Positions 44,959 through 53,955 of a DNA stretch of 64,000 nucleotides are shown in pieces. Every line of letters begins with the position of its first letter. The stretch's first letter is position 1. A program made the translations under genes and the position numbers. This DNA is from Thioclava electrotropha (GTDB taxonomy: Bacteria; Pseudomonadota; Alphaproteobacteria; Rhodobacterales; Rhodobacteraceae). The notes beneath the pieces are model-generated. The model was not told the origin of the DNA. It searched no databases and saw only the letters and a list, made by a program, of their open reading frames with translations. The stretch covers positions 3,981,501 through 4,045,500 of the forward strand of contig NZ_CP053562.1 in the NCBI RefSeq assembly GCF_002085925.2, read 5' to 3'.

Positions 44959-45780
44959 ATGAAGGACGACACGACGCATTCGTTCCGCCACTCGCGGGAC
45001 GACGCGCAGACCGCAAAGAACATTCCCGACACGCCACAGACCCGCGCGCCCGCCTATCGGCTGGCCTATACGGATGTGGATTTCATGCTGCGCGACGAGC
45101 TGCGTCCGGTGCGGCTGCAGCTCGAATTGCTCAAGCCGCAGCTGATCATGGACGAGCGCGGCATCGAGTCGACCATCGTCATGTTCGGCGGCGCGCGCAT
45201 CCCCGCGCCCGAGAACAAGGCCAACGCGAAAACCGAATATCTCGCGGAGCTGTCGGGTTACTACGAAGAGGCGCGCATCTTCGCGCGCGAAATGACCGAA
45301 CGCTCGATGCAGGAATACGGCCGGGAGAACGTGATCTGCACCGGCGGCGGCCCCGGCGTGATGGAGGCGGGCAACCGCGGCGCGCATGAGGCAGGCGGTC
45401 AGTCGATCGGCCTCAATATCGTGCTGCCGCATGAGCAGGCCCCGAACGAATACGTCACGCCCGATCTGACCTTCAACTTCCACTATTTCGCGATCCGGAA
45501 GATGCATTTCCTGATGCGCGCCCGCGCCGTGTGCGTCTTCCCCGGCGGCTTCGGCACGCTCGACGAGATGTTCGAGGCGCTGACCCTGATCCAGACGGGC
45601 CGGATGTCGAGAATCCCCTTCATCCTGTTCGGACGGCAGTTCTGGGAAGAGATCATCAACTGGGATCGGCTGGCCGAGGCCGGGACGATCTCGCCCGAGG
45701 ATCTCGATCTGGTCAGCTTCGTCGAAAGCGCCAAGGACGCGGTCGCGATCATCGACAATTGGAATTACGAGAACTGCTGA
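44959..45780 (+). CDS. LOG family (TIGR00730) nucleotide phosphoribohydrolase
   Basis: About 273 residues. The LOG motif PGGFGTLDEMFEALT and the upstream catalytic segment TGGGPGVMEAGNRGAHEAGG are intact. Unlike the short plant-type LOG (about 190 residues), this long form has an N-terminal helical extension (RDELRPVRLQLELLKPQLIM). LOG enzymes remove ribose 5-phosphate from cytokinin nucleotides or AMP; the long bacterial form is often annotated as a lysine-decarboxylase-like protein, which is misleading. Start at ATG 44959 is preferred; earlier ATGs in frame at 44923 and 44944 lack a better site. Confidence 0.87.
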   Translation: MKDDTTHSFRHSRDDAQTAKNIPDTPQTRAPAYRLAYTDVDFMLRDELRPVRLQLELLKPQLIMDERGIESTIVMFGGARIPAPENKANAKTEYLAELSGYYEEARIFAREMTERSMQEYGRENVICTGGGPGVMEAGNRGAHEAGGQSIGLNIVLPHEQAPNEYVTPDLTFNFHYFAIRKMHFLMRARAVCVFPGGFGTLDEMFEALTLIQTGRMSRIPFILFGRQFWEEIINWDRLAEAGTISPEDLDLVSFVESAKDAVAIIDNWNYENC

Positions 45781-45790
45781 GGCGCGGCGC

Positions 45791-46501
45791 TCAGGCCTTC
45801 GCCTCGGCGCTGACCTCGGGCAGTTGCGCGCGGTGCTCATGGCTCGCGCGCGCTGCCGCCACCAGCGCCCGGAACAGCGCACGCTGCCGGTGGGCATAGG
45901 TCAGGTATTCCGGGTGCCACTGAACGCCGAGGGCGAAAGGCTCCTCGACCCGCTCGACCGCCTGCACCATCCCCGAGCCGTCGCGCGCCGCGACCCGTAG
46001 CCCATCGCCCAAGCGATCCACGGCCTGACTGTGCAGCGCGTTGACCCGCATTGGCTCCAGCCCCGCCAGCGCGCCGAGCCGCGAGCCGGGTTCTACGCGG
46101 ACGTCCTTCTTCGGCAGAAGCGTCGTATGTTTATGCGCGTTGTAATGATCGTAGGCGTCCTGATGCAGATCGCCCCCGAGCGCGACATTGATCATCTGCG
46201 CGCCGCGGCAAATCCCCAGCACCGGTTTGCCCTGTGCCATCGCCTCCTCGACGAGGCATTTCTCCAACTCGTCGCGCGCCGGGTCGAGCACCGCGCTCGC
46301 GATCAGATCGCCGCCATAGAGTTCGGGTGAAATGTCATCGCCGCCGCCAACGATCACACCGTCGACATGCTGCACCTCGGCGCGCTTGCCCGCGACCCAG
46401 CGGACCGAGCGTCCGCCCGCCAGCCAGACGCCGAAGGCGATGAAAGGGTAGACCCGCCACCCGGTGCGACGCGATGTCGATATGCCGATCAGGGGCTTCA
46501 T
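45791..46501 (-). CDS. Class I glutamine amidotransferase / gamma-glutamyl hydrolase (PuuD-like, peptidase C26)
   Basis: A 236-residue cytoplasmic hydrolase. The nucleophile elbow GICRGAQMINVALGGDL (catalytic Cys) and FALGVQWHPEYLT (catalytic His with the HPE Glu) are present, and DGVIVGGGDDISPELYGG is the PuuD/C26 pattern. It would cleave a gamma-glutamyl amide. Its start overlaps the end of the upstream amidoligase gene by ATGA. This is not in a putrescine operon, so its substrate is more likely the amidoligase product or an intermediate than gamma-glutamyl-GABA. The assignment to that product is inference. Confidence 0.88.
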   Translation of the reverse strand: MKPLIGISTSRRTGWRVYPFIAFGVWLAGGRSVRWVAGKRAEVQHVDGVIVGGGDDISPELYGGDLIASAVLDPARDELEKCLVEEAMAQGKPVLGICRGAQMINVALGGDLHQDAYDHYNAHKHTTLLPKKDVRVEPGSRLGALAGLEPMRVNALHSQAVDRLGDGLRVAARDGSGMVQAVERVEEPFALGVQWHPEYLTYAHRQRALFRALVAAARASHEHRAQLPEVSAEAKA

Positions 46502-47457
46502 CTATGCCCGGCAAGCCTAAGAATTTTCTCGCAGGTCTCGACCCATTTCCCGCCCAGCAGATGGAATTCGGTCTTCGCCGTCAACCATTCGCGACACATC
46601 AGGCCCAACAGCTCGGGCTCCGCCGCGAGCGTTTCCACGAACCACCAGCGACGCCACTCGCTGTCGAGCGACCAGGTCTCATCATCGATGCGACAATCCG
46701 GCAGACGGAAATGGAAGGCAGGACGCGGGGAAACGGTGCCGCCCTTCCCTTCTTCCGGCGCGATCAGATCGGGCCGCAGCTCGCAGAAGATCGGCAGCAT
46801 ATCGAGCCCGTGGTTCCGCGACAGCGTGTGCCGGCGATAGGTGACGATCACCTCGTCGAGCGCAGCATCCGGGCCGAGCCGCGCCAGATCCTCGATCAGC
46901 TTCTTCGGATAAGGCGCGGTGAAAGGCAGTACTTCGCGCGTCCTCTCGATCGGCCACGTCTCGCGCATCCACTCCTCGATCAGCGCAAACGCCAGAAGCG
47001 GGCGGACGATATCCTCGGCCTTACTGGATGCGATCTCGGGGTTGAGGTGAAGGCCGAACCCATAGAGCAAAGATCGCCCCGTGCCTTGCGCACCTTCGCT
47101 GCGCAGCAATTCAATAAAATCAGAGAGTTGCATAAGGCCTTCGCGGTCCAGCGGCTCGGTCACGATCTCGACCGGAATGACCTCGCGCCCGATGCGCAGA
47201 CCCAGTTCCTTGAGCGCACCGTCGGCTTGCTTGCGCACCGAAATATCCAGATAGACCTGCAGATCGCCGAGCTTCGTGCCGCTGACTTCCCAGTCCTGAC
47301 CGTCGCTGCGCCGCGCCTCGCCCCCCAGAGCCTGCGCGGCGATTTGCGCGATGCGCGCCTCGGTGAGTCCGGCAAACTCGATCTCCACGCCAGTGCGGCG
47401 CGGCTTTCCCTCGGCATTACAGGGCTTTGGCAGCGGGGCGATGGCCTCTCGCGTCAT
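46498..47457 (-). CDS. Amidoligase family protein (glutamine-synthetase-like fold)
   Basis: A 319-residue protein with the amidoligase_2 pattern: RRTGVEIEFAGLTEARIAQ (the GxExE metal/nucleotide start), DWEVSGTKLGDLQVYLD (Glu/Asp metal region), VEIVTEPL, YGFGLHLNPE (LHxN-like catalytic turn) and YRRHTLSRNHGLDMLPIF. The family is GS-like COOH-NH2 ligases predicted by genome context to make gamma-glutamyl or other amide bonds in small peptides, and they usually stand beside a class I amidotransferase/hydrolase, as here. ATG 47457 follows CGGAGA; 59 bases separate it from rlmN upstream. Substrate unknown. Confidence 0.86.
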   Translation of the reverse strand: MTREAIAPLPKPCNAEGKPRRTGVEIEFAGLTEARIAQIAAQALGGEARRSDGQDWEVSGTKLGDLQVYLDISVRKQADGALKELGLRIGREVIPVEIVTEPLDREGLMQLSDFIELLRSEGAQGTGRSLLYGFGLHLNPEIASSKAEDIVRPLLAFALIEEWMRETWPIERTREVLPFTAPYPKKLIEDLARLGPDAALDEVIVTYRRHTLSRNHGLDMLPIFCELRPDLIAPEEGKGGTVSPRPAFHFRLPDCRIDDETWSLDSEWRRWWFVETLAAEPELLGLMCREWLTAKTEFHLLGGKWVETCEKILRLAGHR

Positions 47458-47516
47458 GACGTCTCCGGTTACTTCCCACACGTAGCGTCAATGCAGAAGC
47501 GGCGAAGCGGGTTCCC

Positions 47517-48698
47517 TTAAAGCCCCGCCTCAGCCTGAATTTGCGCCCGCGATTTACGCGCCCGCTCGGTCGCCGATTTCAGCTGACCGCAGGCGGCCAT
47601 GATGTCCTCGCCGCGCGGCGTGCGGATCGGCGAGGCGTAGCCCGCCTTGTAGATGATGTCGGCGAAGCTCTCGATCCGCTCCCAATCGCTGCGCTCGTAA
47701 GGCGCGCCCGGCCATTCGTTGAACGGGATCAGGTTGATCTTCGCGGGGATGCCGCGGATCAGCTTCACCAGACGGCGCGCGTCCTCGTCGCTGTCGTTCA
47801 CACCCTTGAGCATGACGTATTCAAACGTGATCCGCTCGGAGTTCGACAGGCGCGGATATTCCCGCAGCGCGTTCAGCAGCGTCTCGATATTCCAGCGCTT
47901 GTTGATCGGAACCAGCTTGTCGCGCACCTCGTCGGTCGTGGCGTGGAAGGATACCGCCAGAAGACAGCCGATCTCCTCGGCGGTCTTCGCGATCTCCGGC
48001 ACGACGCCCGAGGTCGACAGGGTGATCCGGCGGCGGCTGAGGCTGATGCCTTCACCATCCATCACGACCTGCATCGCGTCGCGGACGTTCTCGAAGTTAT
48101 AAAGCGGCTCGCCCATGCCCATCAGAACGACGTTCGACACCAGACGGGTCTCGTTCTTCGGGCTGTTCTTCTCGGGCCATTCGCCAAGATCATCGCGTGC
48201 GAGCATGACCTGCCCGACGATCTCGCCGGGCGTCAGGTTGCGCACGAGTTTCTGCGTGCCGGTGTGGCAGAAGGAACAGGTCAGCGTGCAGCCCACCTGG
48301 CTCGAGATGCACAGCGTGCCGCGACTTTCCTCGGGGATGTAGACCGCCTCGACCTCGTGGCCGCCCGCAATCTTCAGAAGGTATTTCCGCGTGCCGTCCT
48401 CGGACACCTGCTTCGAGACGATCTCGGGCAGGGAAATCTCAAATTTCTCATCCAGCATCGCCCGGTAATCCTTGGCGAGGTTGGTCATCGCCGCGAAATC
48501 GCGCACGCCCCAGTAATAGAGCCACTGCCAGATCTGGCCGACGCGCATCTTCGCCTGCTTCTCGGGCGTGCCCGCCTCGATCAGCGCCGCGCGGAGCTGG
48601 TCACGGGTGAGGCCTATGAGGTTCACCTTGCCGCCTTCGGGCAGCTTGCGCGGGATCGTGTGCACGTCTTGCGTGATCGGAGCCTGAGACTGGGTCAT
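47517..48698 (-). CDS. rlmN: Dual-specificity 23S rRNA/tRNA adenine-C2 methyltransferase RlmN
   Basis: Radical-SAM enzyme that methylates A2503 of 23S rRNA and A37 of some tRNAs. 393 residues with the cluster motif [11 protein letters not shown] (Cys-x3-Cys-x2-Cys), SSQVGCTL before it, [29 protein letters not shown] and the C-terminal [13 protein letters not shown] whose Cys is the methyl-carrying residue. Start at ATG 48698. It heads the minus-strand run rlmN, amidoligase, amidotransferase. Confidence 0.97.
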   Translation of the reverse strand: MTQSQAPITQDVHTIPRKLPEGGKVNLIGLTRDQLRAALIEAGTPEKQAKMRVGQIWQWLYYWGVRDFAAMTNLAKDYRAMLDEKFEISLPEIVSKQVSEDGTRKYLLKIAGGHEVEAVYIPEESRGTLCISSQVGCTLTCSFCHTGTQKLVRNLTPGEIVGQVMLARDDLGEWPEKNSPKNETRLVSNVVLMGMGEPLYNFENVRDAMQVVMDGEGISLSRRRITLSTSGVVPEIAKTAEEIGCLLAVSFHATTDEVRDKLVPINKRWNIETLLNALREYPRLSNSERITFEYVMLKGVNDSDEDARRLVKLIRGIPAKINLIPFNEWPGAPYERSDWERIESFADIIYKAGYASPIRTPRGEDIMAACGQLKSATERARKSRAQIQAEAGL

Positions 48699-48782
48699 CG
48701 CATGTTTCCTTGAAATGAGGCGCCTCATATAGGGGATTCGCCCCTGCATTAACAGGGGGCGTCGCGCTTTTGGCTCGAACGC

Positions 48783-48806
48783 GAAAACCCCGGCGCATGG
48801 CCGGGG
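48783..48806 (-). terminator. Terminator of the IalB-like gene
   Basis: CCCCGGC / GCCGGGG stem, 5-base loop, followed on the minus strand by TTTTCGCG. It separates the IalB-like gene from rlmN. Confidence 0.6.
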
Positions 48807-48831
48807 CTCCAATGTCAGGCGCGAGGGCGGC

Positions 48832-49353
48832 TTACTGGCAGCGCTGCTCGGCTTCGGTGGTCGCGGCGGTGAAGCCCATCAGCGAGAACGTGTCCTCGGT
48901 CTGGGTACCACGGCTCGAACGACCGGTCAGCTTCACGTCGGACCCGGCCTTGAGCGCGCCGATGATCTTCGCGTCCTCTTCCGGCGATCCGGCCCAAGCG
49001 CCGCCACCATCGGTGAAGAGCGTGTATTTCTGACCGCCGACTTCGAGATCGACCGTCGAGCCATCCGCGAAGGGATAGCCGCCCATGAACGAAATCTCGG
49101 GCTTCTTGCCCGGACGGTAGGTCACGAACAGCAGGATATCCCCGCGGTTCACCTGCACAACCTCGCCGCCTTTGGTGTTGACCGTCTTCTTCGGTTTCGA
49201 CACGCCCCAGCACTCTTTCGGATCGTTATCGACGAAGACGCTCCAATCGGTATTCGCCGCGACGCGGTTGGTGCTTTCCTGCGCCATTGCGCCATGCCCC
49301 GCCCCGATCATGAGCGCGGCGACCGCCGCGATCCGCAGACCCTTCATCATCAT
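48832..49353 (-). CDS. Invasion-associated locus B (IalB) family exported protein
   Basis: A 173-residue precursor with a signal peptide ([20 protein letters not shown]). The mature domain shows [55 protein letters not shown] and a late Cys (EQRCQ), the pattern of the IalB family, so a disulphide between ECW and RCQ is plausible. Originally named in Bartonella; in Rhodobacteraceae it is an envelope protein of unknown role, not an invasion factor. GGAGG precedes the first of three ATGs. Confidence 0.87.
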   Translation of the reverse strand: MMMKGLRIAAVAALMIGAGHGAMAQESTNRVAANTDWSVFVDNDPKECWGVSKPKKTVNTKGGEVVQVNRGDILLFVTYRPGKKPEISFMGGYPFADGSTVDLEVGGQKYTLFTDGGGAWAGSPEEDAKIIGALKAGSDVKLTGRSSRGTQTEDTFSLMGFTAATTEAEQRCQ

Positions 49354-49513
49354 GCTTACAGCCTCCAGCTGTCAGGTTGCCTCTGCATCGCCCGGGCCGG
49401 TCACCCTGTTTTCGGTGGCGAATGCGTTTTCCTCTCGATAACACTCATTTAACCTAAAAAAGCCTAGGGGTAAAACCCCGCGATGGCGAGATTTCGCGCA
49501 TAGGAGGCAGGCG

Positions 49514-50506
49514 ATGACGGCACCGAAGGCAATGATCGAGCTGTGGCGCGGGGGGATGTGTGAATCCGTCCATCATGGCCATGCGGTGATCTTCGGCCCG
49601 GAGGGGATCGAAGCCTCTTGGGGCGATCCCGAAGCCGTTATTTTTCCGCGCTCATCCGTGAAGATGATCCAGGCCCTGCCGCTGCTGGAAAGCGGTGCGG
49701 CGGAGGCTGCCGGGTTGACGACGCGCCAGCTCGCCCTTTCCTGCGCGAGCCATTCCGGCGCGCAGATGCACCGCGCGGCGGTCGAAGACTGGCTCGCGAC
49801 ACTTGGGCTGGACGATGACGACCTGCGATGCGGGGCGCATCTGCCGCGCGACAAGGCCGAGAAGAAACATCTGATCTGCTCGGATCACGCGCCTTGCCAA
49901 GCGCATAACAATTGCTCGGGAAAACACGCCGGGTTCCTGACACTGAACAAGCATCTGGGCGGCGGCCCTGACTATGTAGAGATCGATCACCCGGTGCAGC
50001 GGGCCGTGAAATCCGCCTTTGAAGAAGTGACCGAAGAGACCTCGCCGCGCTACGGGATCGACGGATGCTCGGCCCCGAATTTCGCGACCAGCCTCGCCGG
50101 TCTCGGCCGCGCGATGCAATTTTTCGCGTCGGCAACCTCCGACGGCGATCTGCGGGCGCGCGCTGCGACCCGTCTGGTCGACGCGATGATGGCGCATCCG
50201 GAGCTCGTCGCAGGCGAAGGCCGCGCCTGCACCGAGATCATGCGAGAGGCGAACGGGCGCGTCGCCGTCAAAACCGGTGCGGAAGGCGTCTATGTCGCCA
50301 TGCTTCCGGATCAGAAGCGCGGCGTCGCCCTGAAGATCACTGATGGCGCGACCCGGGCCTCGGAAGCGGCGATGATCGCACTGCTGATCCGCCTCGGTGC
50401 GCTCGATGCCGACGCGCCCGTGGTGCACCGCAGATTGACCGGCCCGATCACCAATTGGCGCGGTCTGAAAACTGGCGAGCTGCGCCGTGCCGCGCAGTTT
50501 CCTTAA
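49514..50506 (+). CDS. Type III (Rhizobium etli-type) L-asparaginase
   Basis: Hydrolyses asparagine to aspartate and ammonia. The 330-residue product carries the class 3 motifs: IFPRSSVKMIQALPLL (the Ser-Ser-x-Lys active-site tetrad), LALSCASHSGAQMH, APCQAHNNCSGKHAGFL (metal-binding Cys-x-x-H region) and RYGIDGCSAPNFA. It is unlike E. coli AnsA/AnsB. GGAGGCAG precedes the ATG. Convergent with the flagellar DUF1217 gene by 3 bases. Confidence 0.9.
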   Translation: MTAPKAMIELWRGGMCESVHHGHAVIFGPEGIEASWGDPEAVIFPRSSVKMIQALPLLESGAAEAAGLTTRQLALSCASHSGAQMHRAAVEDWLATLGLDDDDLRCGAHLPRDKAEKKHLICSDHAPCQAHNNCSGKHAGFLTLNKHLGGGPDYVEIDHPVQRAVKSAFEEVTEETSPRYGIDGCSAPNFATSLAGLGRAMQFFASATSDGDLRARAATRLVDAMMAHPELVAGEGRACTEIMREANGRVAVKTGAEGVYVAMLPDQKRGVALKITDGATRASEAAMIALLIRLGALDADAPVVHRRLTGPITNWRGLKTGELRRAAQFP

Positions 50507-50509
50507 AGC

Positions 50510-51328
50510 CTAGAGCCGAAGCGAAAGGCGCTGCGCCCCCGCGTTTTGCAACAGGCTGAGCGCGACATTCTGCGACGAGACGCTGATCATGCTAGAGAGC
50601 TGCGCACGAAGCAAATAATCCCGCGTCAGGACCTCCAGTGTCTCGGGCCTGGAAAGCTCCGCGGGGTCGGCGGTGCCATAGACGCGTTGCGCCTTGGACA
50701 TATAGATCTCGCGCTGCTGATCGACATCAAGCGCGCCAACGCTGGGTGGCAGGTTGAGCGCGGTCTGGAACACCCTGCTCAGGGATGGCGATCCGATAAT
50801 CGTGTACCACTTCGCAGTCTCGGACATATCCTTCGCCGCGAGCTCAGGAAGGTCGCGTTGTAACGACATCGCCATGCGCAGGTCATTATCGACATTGCCA
50901 ACCGCGACTTCGAACTCTCGGGTTTGAAATTTCGTCAGAATCTCGTCTGCGAAAGTCGAAAGCTTCGTTCGCGGAACGGAGTAATCTCCGAAACCGAAGG
51001 CCGTGGTCAGCGCGAGGTAGCTTTTGTCCGACAGCTTGTTGGCCAGCGCCGTCCTGTCCAAAGAGCCTTCTTCGAGCACTTTTCGGATGAAGTATTTATT
51101 GTCGACATCCGCATCGAGACCAAATGCGCCGAGCGCCACACCGAGCAGACGCCGATCATCTACCAAAGCCTTCGCCGTATCGATCTGTCCGATCGTCTCC
51201 CGGAAATAGGCATCGAGGCGTTGGTTTTCCGTCGACGCCGCGAAAGCGGCCTGCTGCGTCTCCATCGTGCGCGAGAGAAATCGCCACCCCGCAAACCCGG
51301 AGAAAGGGACGACCGGCTGATACGTCAT
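50510..51328 (-). CDS. DUF1217 flagellar protein
   Basis: A 272-residue soluble protein. DUF1217 sequence is evident: NQRLDAYFRETIGQIDTAKALVDDRRLLGVALGAFGLDADVDNKYFIRKVLEEG, then ALTTAFGFGDY and KFQTREFEVAVGNVDNDLRMA. Members sit in alphaproteobacterial flagellar clusters; one role suggested is export or filament growth, without direct proof. Its start overlaps flbT by ATGA, so it is made with the flagellin regulators. Confidence 0.88.
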   Translation of the reverse strand: MTYQPVVPFSGFAGWRFLSRTMETQQAAFAASTENQRLDAYFRETIGQIDTAKALVDDRRLLGVALGAFGLDADVDNKYFIRKVLEEGSLDRTALANKLSDKSYLALTTAFGFGDYSVPRTKLSTFADEILTKFQTREFEVAVGNVDNDLRMAMSLQRDLPELAAKDMSETAKWYTIIGSPSLSRVFQTALNLPPSVGALDVDQQREIYMSKAQRVYGTADPAELSRPETLEVLTRDYLLRAQLSSMISVSSQNVALSLLQNAGAQRLSLRL

Positions 51329-51729
51329 GGCGCGCCTGCGGCGAGGAGGCGTTCCTCCCGTGGAAGAAGCGTGCGCAGCGCTTTCAGCGCTTGGTAATGC
51401 TGGTTCTCGATCACGGCGAGCGTGGCTGCATTAAGCTGCGCACGGCTATCTTGATCCTTGAGAACTTGACTGAGCTGTTCGATCCCCCGAAGCAACTGCA
51501 TCTTCGCCTCTTGCGGATCGGTGTCGCCGGAGAGCACGAGCTGCGCGATATAGCAAACCCGACGGACCGGGGTGTTGACCTCTCCGGGATGGATCGCGTC
51601 GCGCAGCCGAAGAATGTTTGCGTTCGGCGTCATGATCGCGAGTCGCGATCGGCGATCCCCATTTTCGATGACGGCACCGTTGATCAGCACTCTCTCTTTC
51701 GGGGCGAGTTTCAGAACGAGGCCGCTCAT
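51325..51729 (-). CDS. flbT: Flagellin post-transcriptional regulator FlbT
   Basis: A 134-residue RNA-associated regulator. LVLKLAPKERVLINGAVIENGDRRSRLAIMTPNANILRLRDAIHPGEVNTPVRR-type sequence (residues 3-56) and VLSGDTDPQEAKMQLLRGIEQL match the FlbT family. In Caulobacter FlbT binds the flagellin mRNA leader and limits its stability until the hook is built. It is coupled to both flaF (upstream, ATGA) and DUF1217 (downstream, ATGA). Confidence 0.93.
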   Translation of the reverse strand: MSGLVLKLAPKERVLINGAVIENGDRRSRLAIMTPNANILRLRDAIHPGEVNTPVRRVCYIAQLVLSGDTDPQEAKMQLLRGIEQLSQVLKDQDSRAQLNAATLAVIENQHYQALKALRTLLPREERLLAAGAP

Positions 51730-52100
51730 TGCTTTGCCCCGTCTTGTCGCAACCCGCGCATGATGGCGGTGTTCACGTCGATCAGCGCATCGACCGACCG
51801 GTCTTGCGAAAGCACGAGGCGGCTATGCGCCTGCGTGAACTCGTGCAGGAAAAAGATGCGGGCGCGAAGATCTTGCGGCAAGCCATTCTCTGGATCGGCG
51901 ACATCCGCCGCAAGCGCGGTCCAGAGGCGGCGGTTTTCGAAGATCGCTTCTGCCAGCGCGGCAAAAGGGGCACCTTGCGAAGAGACCTGTTTGAGGCGGC
52001 GCGTGATCCGGGCGAAGAGTTCGAATTCGAGCCCTCGCGGCGTGCGCATCGGCTGGCTGGGATTGGAATAGGCCGTTTTGGCCAAAGTCATCGCGTACAC
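51726..52100 (-). CDS. flaF: Flagellar biosynthesis regulator FlaF
   Basis: A 124-residue helical protein, partner of FlbT in flagellin control and needed for flagellin secretion. The N-terminus AKTAYSNPSQPMRTPRGLEFELFARITRRL and the middle NRRLWTALAADVADPENGLPQDLRARIFFLHEFTQAHSRLVL are the family blocks. I pick GTG 52100 because GGAAGGA is 6 bases upstream; the ATG at 52091 is an alternative. It lies 87 bases after the flagellin gene. Confidence 0.9.
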   Translation of the reverse strand: MYAMTLAKTAYSNPSQPMRTPRGLEFELFARITRRLKQVSSQGAPFAALAEAIFENRRLWTALAADVADPENGLPQDLRARIFFLHEFTQAHSRLVLSQDRSVDALIDVNTAIMRGLRQDGAKQ

Positions 52101-52154
52101 GGGAAATCCTTCCGGTGACTGAAACTGATCATGCGCGCGGCACATGAGGGAAGC

Positions 52155-52178
52155 GGGGGCGCCAAGTCAGGCGCCCCT
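52155..52178 (-). terminator. Hairpin after the flagellin gene
   Basis: GGGGCGCC, 6-base loop, GGCGCCCC (8 bp), 10 bases past the flagellin stop. No T tract, so it may be a 3' stabiliser or an attenuator that lets some transcripts reach flaF-flbT. Confidence 0.45.
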
Positions 52179-52187
52179 ACCCGAGCC

Positions 52188-53408
52188 TTAGCGGAACAGC
52201 GAAAGGATGTTCTGCGGCTGCTGGTTGGCGATGGAGAGCGCCTGGATCCCCAGCTGCTGCTGGGTCTGCAGCGCCTGAAGGCGGGCCGAGGCCTCTTCCA
52301 TATCCGCATCGACGAGCGTGCCGATCCCCGCCTTGAGCGAGTCACTCAGCTTCGAGATGAAATCGGCCTGAGTCTGGATGCGACCCTCGGCCGAACCGAA
52401 GGCCGAAGCGGCATCGGTCGCAACCTGGATGAGCGTCTCGATATTAGTGAGCGCGAGCGCCGGATCCCCGCCATTGCCAGCGTCGACATTGATCGAGCTG
52501 AGCAGGCCGAGGCCGCCCGCACCGGCGTTTTCATACTGGCCGGTGATGGTCAGCGAGTCCGCGCCGCCATTGGTGATCACGATCGTGCCGGCATTGGCGA
52601 TATTGTAGTCAACCGTGACATTGGCGCCGGAATTCTCGATCGCCGATTTCAACCCGACAGCCACGACATCCGCCGTCGTGGTGGAGGCGATGTCTTCCGC
52701 CGTCACGGTGTAGGACACCGCGTAGTCGCCGAGCGTCATGTTGATCGTGTCGCCCGCCGCGAGGTTGGTATCGACGATCACCACGGTGCCGTCATCATCC
52801 GAGCCGCCGTTCGCATCGCGCGAGAAAGAGAAGGCATCATCGGTCGTCGCGGTGACGCCATCGGTGCCGGTGAAGACATCGGCACCGACGTAACCGCCAA
52901 CCGACAGATCCTGCGCCGCAACGCCGATATGCTTGGCGGCCACCGAGCCGTCGGACGCACGATCGAGCGAAGAGAGCACGTTCACGGTCGCGGCCGAAGA
53001 GCCGTCGACGAGGTTGAGCCCGTTGAACTGAGCGGCCGCGACCACCGATTTGATCTGCTCGCGCAGCGCGTCGACGTCGGTCTGAAGCTTCGCCTGATCG
53101 ACGTTCTGCTCCTGCGCGGCGACGATCTTGCCTTTCATCTCGGTGAGCAGGTCGGTCACGGTTTCCGCTGCTTGGCGTGCCACAGCGACCGTCGATTCGC
53201 CGAGGGCGAGGCTGTCGGAAATCCCCGAGAAGCCTTTCACATCGGACTCCATGACTTTCGAAATCGCCCAGACCGCCGCGTTGTCCTTCGCCGAGCCGAC
53301 GGCTTTGCCGGTTGAGATTTCGGACTGCGTGGTGGCGAGGCCGGAATTGATCCCCTTGAGGGTCTGCAGCGCAACCATCGCGCTGGTATTCGTCAGAATG
53401 CTGGACAT
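52188..53408 (-). CDS. fliC: Flagellin
   Basis: A 406-residue filament subunit. The conserved N-terminal domain (SSILTNTSAMVALQTLKGINSGLATTQSEISTGKAVGSAKDNAAVWAIS) and C-terminal domain (SDSLKAGIGTLVDADMEEASARLQALQTQQQLGIQALSIANQQPQNILSLFR) are complete. The central variable part (about 150-300) is rich in Asp, Thr and Gly. AAAGGAT lies just before the ATG. The leader carries three hairpins. It heads fliC-flaF-flbT-DUF1217. Confidence 0.96.
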   Translation of the reverse strand: MSSILTNTSAMVALQTLKGINSGLATTQSEISTGKAVGSAKDNAAVWAISKVMESDVKGFSGISDSLALGESTVAVARQAAETVTDLLTEMKGKIVAAQEQNVDQAKLQTDVDALREQIKSVVAAAQFNGLNLVDGSSAATVNVLSSLDRASDGSVAAKHIGVAAQDLSVGGYVGADVFTGTDGVTATTDDAFSFSRDANGGSDDDGTVVIVDTNLAAGDTINMTLGDYAVSYTVTAEDIASTTTADVVAVGLKSAIENSGANVTVDYNIANAGTIVITNGGADSLTITGQYENAGAGGLGLLSSINVDAGNGGDPALALTNIETLIQVATDAASAFGSAEGRIQTQADFISKLSDSLKAGIGTLVDADMEEASARLQALQTQQQLGIQALSIANQQPQNILSLFR

Positions 53409-53616
53409 GATTTATCCTTTTAGTGTCGACGCTTTGCGTCACTCGATTGCAAAGCCGCGTGTTCGACGCGGCACTCAAGGCTTTCTGACCAATGCGCCTC
53501 CTGAGCCGTGAGGCGCGCCATCGCTTGGATGCGTCGTCACCATGGCCCTCCAAAGGCTAACAATCTGCTAAATCCCTCCCCCGACCTCTCAACAAATTCC
53601 CTTCATGATTAACAGC
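53409..53616 (-). promoter_or_regulatory. Flagellin promoter/leader region with three stem-loops
   Basis: 208 bases before the flagellin ATG. Three hairpins: GACGC/GCGTC (53428-53440), GCCGCGT/ACGCGGC with loop GTTCG (53454-53472) and GCGCCTC/GAGGCGC (53494-53516). Such a structured leader fits FlbT-type control. I see no convincing sigma-28 or sigma-54 promoter. Confidence 0.5.
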
Positions 53617-53955
53617 TTATGCACGACGCTCGAAATCTCCGTTGCCGCGGCGGATGGGCCGCGGTCGCCCTTCCTTGTCATAGGACTCGAAGCCTTTCGC
53701 CGCCGTCACAATCGTTTTCAAACGAGCCTGCGCCGCGCGAACACCCGCAAGTGCCGAGGCCAATAGCGTCTGATTCTCGCGTGCAAGCGCACGGATTCTC
53801 TCGACCGTGTCGCCATCAAGTATCGTCAGCGCAGCCATCGCGCGCTCCTTTCGATCGCTCAGCCCGACAAGGTCGGAAAAATCCGCCGAACGGATCGCTT
53901 CCCGTTCGAGCCGCAGCAGCGAGATCAGCTCTTCCGCAGCATTCGTATCAGACAT
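53617..53955 (-). CDS. FlgN-like flagellar chaperone candidate
   Basis: A 112-residue protein predicted to be helical throughout: AAEELISLLRLEREAIRSADFSDLVGLSDRKERAMAAL at the N-terminus, then RIRALARENQTLLASALAGVRAAQARL and a basic C-terminal tail (RPRPIRRGNGDFERR). The layout and the RLEREAIRxxDF start resemble FlgN, the chaperone of the hook-associated proteins FlgK/FlgL, but similarity is weak and I rely partly on context (between flagellin and the rod-binding gene). ATG 53955 follows GGAGGG and overlaps the rod-binding gene by 8 bases. Confidence 0.65.
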   Translation of the reverse strand: MSDTNAAEELISLLRLEREAIRSADFSDLVGLSDRKERAMAALTILDGDTVERIRALARENQTLLASALAGVRAAQARLKTIVTAAKGFESYDKEGRPRPIRRGNGDFERRA

